From positions 1-8,533 of the forward strand of contig JAEWZA010000315.1 of assembly GCA_023395575.1 (NCBI GenBank): a DNA stretch of 8,533 bases, in the 5' to 3' direction. Each line of letters starts with the position of its first letter. Positions within the stretch are counted from its first letter, which is position 1. The notes under the pieces are model-generated. The model searched no databases, was not told the origin of the DNA, and saw nothing but the letters and a program-made list of their open reading frames with translations. This stretch comes from Bacillota bacterium (lineage in GTDB: Bacteria > Bacillota > Clostridia > Acetivibrionales > DSM-1351). Below, one piece after another: positions 5,726 through 8,533 of this stretch. A program made the translations under genes and the position numbers.

Positions 5726-7444
5726 TTAGCATACATCTTCAGTTATTCCTATTAGCTTCAACACATCATCTGTAGGCATAGGTTTACCCCATACATAACC
5801 TTGTATATAATCACTTCCCAAATTAGCAAGTATATCTAACTGGTCTTGAATTTCTACACCTTCAGATAATACTGAAAAATTCATTATATGCCCTATGGAA
5901 ATAATAGCTGCAACGTAATTTCTTCCTGAGTCGTTAACAAGAAGTTCATCTATAAAAGATTTGTCAATTTTAAGGATATCAATAGGAAGCTTAGTCAAGT
6001 AACTAAGTGATGAATATCCTGTTCCGAAATCATCAAGTGCTATTCTGATACCCATTTTCTTTAATTCCTTTAGAATTTCAATTGCTTTTGATATTGATGA
6101 AATAAATACAGATTCTGTAATTTCAATTTCCAGCTGTTCTGGGGGAAAACCTGTTTCTTCAAGCATAAGCTTAATCTCATCTAAAAAGCCTTTATTCAAT
6201 AAATGCAATACAGATATATTCGCTGAAAGTAACAGCTTTTCATTAGTACTATCTAAAATTTTTTTGAAAAAAATCATAGTATTTCGAATAATCCAGTTAT
6301 CAATACTTGTTATTATTCCTGATTTTTCTGCAACAGGAATAAATAGAGAAGGACTTATTTGATTTCCATTTTCATCGTTAAGACGAGCTAAGGTTTCAAA
6401 GCCTCTAAGCTTTTTGGTTTTGGTATCATATTGTGGCTGCAATACAAAGTAAAGATTGTTGTCTTCTAAAGCCTTTCTAATTTTTTGCTCTAATGCTACA
6501 TTGCTTTCTATTGTTTCGGTCATAGAAGGGTTATATAGACAGATATCCATGTTGCTGATATTTTTTGAATAATACATGGCAGCATCAGCAAAACGGAATA
6601 ATTCTGTGGAATCCCTTGAGTCTAGCGGATAAAGAGCAACACCAAAACTAGCTGAAATATAGAAGTATGTTTCCTTTACTATAAATCTATCTGATATGAC
6701 TAACGAATATTTTTTAATAATTTGATTTAAGTCATCCTTGGAACCATAATTTTCTATAATTATAATAAACTCGTCACCGCCAAGTCTTGCTATAAAATCA
6801 TTCTTTCCCTGAACCATTTTCCATCGCTCTACAACTTGACAGAGAACTTCATCTCCGGCATCATGCCCAACTGAATCATTAATGTTTTTAAAATCATTTA
6901 TATCTATCATGACTAAAGCAAATTTATAGCTATCATTAGTACTGTTTGAAATTAGCCTTGACAAGTAGTCATTGAATTTGCGGCGGTTGGGAAGTCCTGT
7001 AATTGTATCAGTTAGAGCAAATTCTGCAATGGTATTTTGATTGTGATCTAACTTCTTCAAGTATAGATAAATTAATAAAGTTACAATTATGCAGGTAGAT
7101 ATAGCTGCTAATCCAGCAATTGATGAATACGCTTGAAGAAAAATAAAAGGAATTGCTAATGTAATAGTATAAATAATACAAAGCGTAAGGACAGTTTGAA
7201 ATCCTTTTTTTCTATAAAAAATAACTATAATTATTAGAAGAAACATTTGTAATTGAGTTAACATTCCACTAATTGTTAAGTAGTGAAAATCTATATTAAA
7301 AAAGGTTAAATTGATTTGATTTCTATTAATAAAAGCTATAGTTAAAATAATTAATACATAAAAAAGAATTGGGAAAAGTATAGTCCAGCTTGGTAATTGA
7401 ATTGATTTTGAAAACTCCTTATCAACTGAATTGTTTTGTCTCAT
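5726..7444 (-). CDS. Membrane-anchored GGDEF-EAL cyclic-di-GMP protein (copy 2)
   Basis: A 572-residue paralogue of the protein at 2988-4697, aligned with it without gaps (offset of three) from about residue 81 onward. Four hydrophobic helices lie in the first ~130 residues. GGDEF (222-226) follows a degenerate I-site (GKND, no Arg). The EAL domain again carries ETL (Glu350) with Asn409, Glu441, Asp471/472, Lys492, EGVE (528-531) and Gln548, so both active sites look complete. By eye the EAL half is about 85-90% identical to copy 1 and the GGDEF half about 70%, while the membrane part is much more diverged, so the two may sense different inputs while keeping the same output. RBS GGGAGA (minus strand, 7452-7457) is seven bases before the ATG. 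Its leader contains a 9-bp hairpin (7529-7559). Whether it nets as cyclase or phosphodiesterase is unknown. Confidence 0.92.
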   Translation of the reverse strand: MRQNNSVDKEFSKSIQLPSWTILFPILFYVLIILTIAFINRNQINLTFFNIDFHYLTISGMLTQLQMFLLIIIVIFYRKKGFQTVLTLCIIYTITLAIPFIFLQAYSSIAGLAAISTCIIVTLLIYLYLKKLDHNQNTIAEFALTDTITGLPNRRKFNDYLSRLISNSTNDSYKFALVMIDINDFKNINDSVGHDAGDEVLCQVVERWKMVQGKNDFIARLGGDEFIIIIENYGSKDDLNQIIKKYSLVISDRFIVKETYFYISASFGVALYPLDSRDSTELFRFADAAMYYSKNISNMDICLYNPSMTETIESNVALEQKIRKALEDNNLYFVLQPQYDTKTKKLRGFETLARLNDENGNQISPSLFIPVAEKSGIITSIDNWIIRNTMIFFKKILDSTNEKLLLSANISVLHLLNKGFLDEIKLMLEETGFPPEQLEIEITESVFISSISKAIEILKELKKMGIRIALDDFGTGYSSLSYLTKLPIDILKIDKSFIDELLVNDSGRNYVAAIISIGHIMNFSVLSEGVEIQDQLDILANLGSDYIQGYVWGKPMPTDDVLKLIGITEDVC

Positions 7445-7528
7445 ATATATGTCTCCCGGATACCTTTATATTTCAAGCATGAATAATTTTATTTTTTTAT
7501 TAATTTTGGCTTAGAATTAATTTCTGAT

Positions 7529-7559
7529 TTTGGAGAGTTAAAAGGTACAGCTCTCCAAA
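7529..7559 (-). promoter_or_regulatory. 9-bp hairpin in the 5' leader of GGDEF-EAL copy 2
   Basis: tttggagag (7529-7537) pairs perfectly with ctctccaaa (7551-7559) around a 13-base loop. It lies 85 bases before the ATG and inside the predicted transcript of copy 2. No T tract follows on the minus strand, so it is not a standard terminator there. It does not show the conserved elements of c-di-GMP riboswitches. Copy 1 has no equivalent hairpin. Confidence 0.45.
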
Positions 7560-7635
7560 TTTACTTTTAAACTCATTTATTTAATATATAATAGTTAATA
7601 ATTTTTACATGTAACAAATTAAAATCCTTAACTAT

Positions 7636-7665
7636 AAAATAACATAAACATGCTACAAATATCAA
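7636..7665 (-). promoter_or_regulatory. Predicted promoter of GGDEF-EAL copy 2
   Basis: On the minus strand TTGATA (7665-7660), 18 bases, TATTTT (7641-7636), inside a ~39-base block resembling the one upstream of copy 1 (4807-4844). A second candidate closer to the gene is TTGTTA (7617-7612), 18 bases, TATTAT (7593-7588). Either gives a leader of roughly 135-185 bases that includes the hairpin at 7529-7559. Confidence 0.4.
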
Positions 7666-7898
7666 CATAAATCTGCAAAATTGTATTTTATTTATCCAAA
7701 TTTGTTGTTATTATACAAAATAAAGGCGATAAAAGACAAATATGTAATTAGATACTTGGATTTCTTAGTTGAAATTGTAGGTGATTAACATTATCAAATG
7801 TAAAGCTAAATAATTTATTAAATAAAACTATTTTAATGTCAACAAGCCATTGGTAAACTTGAGCATTGATTGAATTATATTCGAAAATTAGTTAAATA
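7666..7898. other. AT-rich gap between GGDEF-EAL copies 2 and 3
   Basis: No ORF with an RBS and no recognisable element. Its left part (to about 7740) shows loose similarity to the region upstream of copy 1, including a shared ggygataaaa (4954-4963 and 7725-7734), as if the duplicated unit included upstream DNA. Confidence 0.4.
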
Positions 7899-7931
7899 TA
7901 AAAAAAGGAACACACTAATTCAAATGTGTTC
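7899..7931 (-). terminator. Intrinsic terminator of GGDEF-EAL copy 3
   Basis: On the minus strand gaacaca (7931-7925) and tgtgttc (7914-7908) form a 7-bp stem around a ten-base loop, followed by one C and six Ts (the A run at 7901-7906). It is 64 bases past the stop codon of copy 3 and shows that copies 3 and 2 are not co-transcribed. Confidence 0.75.
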
Positions 7932-7994
7932 ATGATTGTTAAGGATAATATGGATTTATAATTTATCAATAATTAAAGAAGTGGCACTCAAAGA

Positions 7995-8533
7995 TTAGGC
8001 TAATAAAGTAGCTTTTATCAATTCATCTGATATACCTAATAACTTCACAGCATCTTTTGGAAGCATTGGTTTTCCCCATAGATATCCCTGCATATAATCG
8101 CTTCCAAGACTATCCAAAATATCCAATTGCTTTTGGTTTTCAACGCCTTCAGAAATTACTGAGAAATTCATAATATGACCTATTGAAATAATTGCAGCAA
8201 CATAATTTCTTCCGGATTCACTGACCAGCAGTTCGTCTATAAAAGATTTATCTATCTTTAATATATCTATAGGGAGCTTTGATAGATAGCTAAGAGATGA
8301 ATAGCCTGTTCCAAAGTCATCTAAGGCGATACATACACCTATTTTTTTTAATTCATTTAATGTATCAATAGCTTTTGACATTGAGGATATAAATACTGAC
8401 TCTGTAATTTCAATTTCAAGGTTATTGGGAGGAAATTTCGTTTCGTCAAGCATTTGTTGTATCTCATCTAGAAAACCCTTATTTAATAAATGAAGTATGG
8501 AAATATTAACTGAAAGCATAAGCTTTTCATTAG
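7995..8533 (-). CDS. GGDEF-EAL cyclic-di-GMP protein, C-terminal part (copy 3, partial)
   Basis: The last 178 residues of a third paralogue. The frame stays open to the window edge: the codons before the internal Met at 8519 read Asn-Glu-Lys-Leu, matching TNEKL in copy 2, so that Met is not the start. The visible part is the second half of an EAL domain with SVNIS (metal-binding Asn), LEIEITE, ALDDFGTGYSSLSYL, the LKID lysine, SEGVE and MQGYLWGKP, so the phosphodiesterase residues in this half are intact. The end differs from the other copies: after GISDE it adds a short tail, LIKATLLA. By analogy the missing part should hold membrane helices, a GGDEF domain and the ETL motif, but none of that is visible. 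An intrinsic terminator follows at 7899-7931. Confidence 0.9.
   Translation of the reverse strand, partial: NEKLMLSVNISILHLLNKGFLDEIQQMLDETKFPPNNLEIEITESVFISSMSKAIDTLNELKKIGVCIALDDFGTGYSSLSYLSKLPIDILKIDKSFIDELLVSESGRNYVAAIISIGHIMNFSVISEGVENQKQLDILDSLGSDYMQGYLWGKPMLPKDAVKLLGISDELIKATLLA

Noticed and set aside
7725..7734. ggcgataaaa resembling a flagellar sigma factor -10 element
   Set aside because: It points away from the GGDEF-EAL gene it would need to serve, and no matching TAAA -35 lies about 15 bases upstream.
7445..7994. A c-di-GMP riboswitch upstream of the GGDEF-EAL genes
   Set aside because: I looked for the conserved core of class I and class II riboswitches on the minus strand here and at 4698-5015 and found none.
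8517..8519. Met at 8519 as the true start of the third GGDEF-EAL copy
   Set aside because: The frame continues upstream with NEKL, matching copy 2, so the gene runs past the window edge.

Overview
The window is AT-rich, uses strong AGGAGG-type ribosome binding sites and carries clostridial gene families, so it most likely comes from a low-GC Firmicute of class Clostridia (a Clostridium- or Lachnospiraceae-like anaerobe). The family calls rest on recognised motifs read by eye. The organism is an inference and I cannot name a species.

Layout. Positions 1-312 are the 3' end of pyruvate phosphate dikinase, closed by a strong intrinsic terminator (389-420). Positions 421-937 are a regulatory stretch: an 11-bp tandem repeat, a promoter, a tiny leader ORF (MFYQFYIRIR) with its own strong RBS, and an attenuator-like terminator. 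They lead into a Mef-type MFS efflux pump at 938-2152. This reads as an antibiotic-inducible resistance unit controlled by ribosome stalling on the leader peptide. Positions 2153-2670 are non-coding, with a terminator-like hairpin and a 14-bp tandem repeat. Positions 2671-2964 hold a broken, truncated VanR-like response regulator with three single-base losses.

From 2988 to the end lie three closely related minus-strand genes for membrane-anchored GGDEF-EAL proteins (cyclic-di-GMP synthesis and breakdown). Two are complete (569 and 572 aa) and the third runs off the right edge. A plus-strand flavin reductase-family gene (5016-5519) sits between the first and second copies. The two complete copies align without gaps after the first ~80 residues, keep the visible catalytic residues of both domains, share a degenerate EAL signature (ETL), and lack the Arg of the GGDEF inhibitory site. 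They appear to be an amplified local paralogue cluster, each copy with its own promoter, not an operon.

The two most interesting points are the leader-peptide attenuator in front of the Mef-like pump, whose peptide ends in an Arg-Ile-Arg resembling the macrolide-dependent +X+ arrest motif, and the local expansion of near-identical dual-domain c-di-GMP proteins. I saw no CRISPR array, tRNA, rRNA, intact transposase or recognisable c-di-GMP riboswitch.
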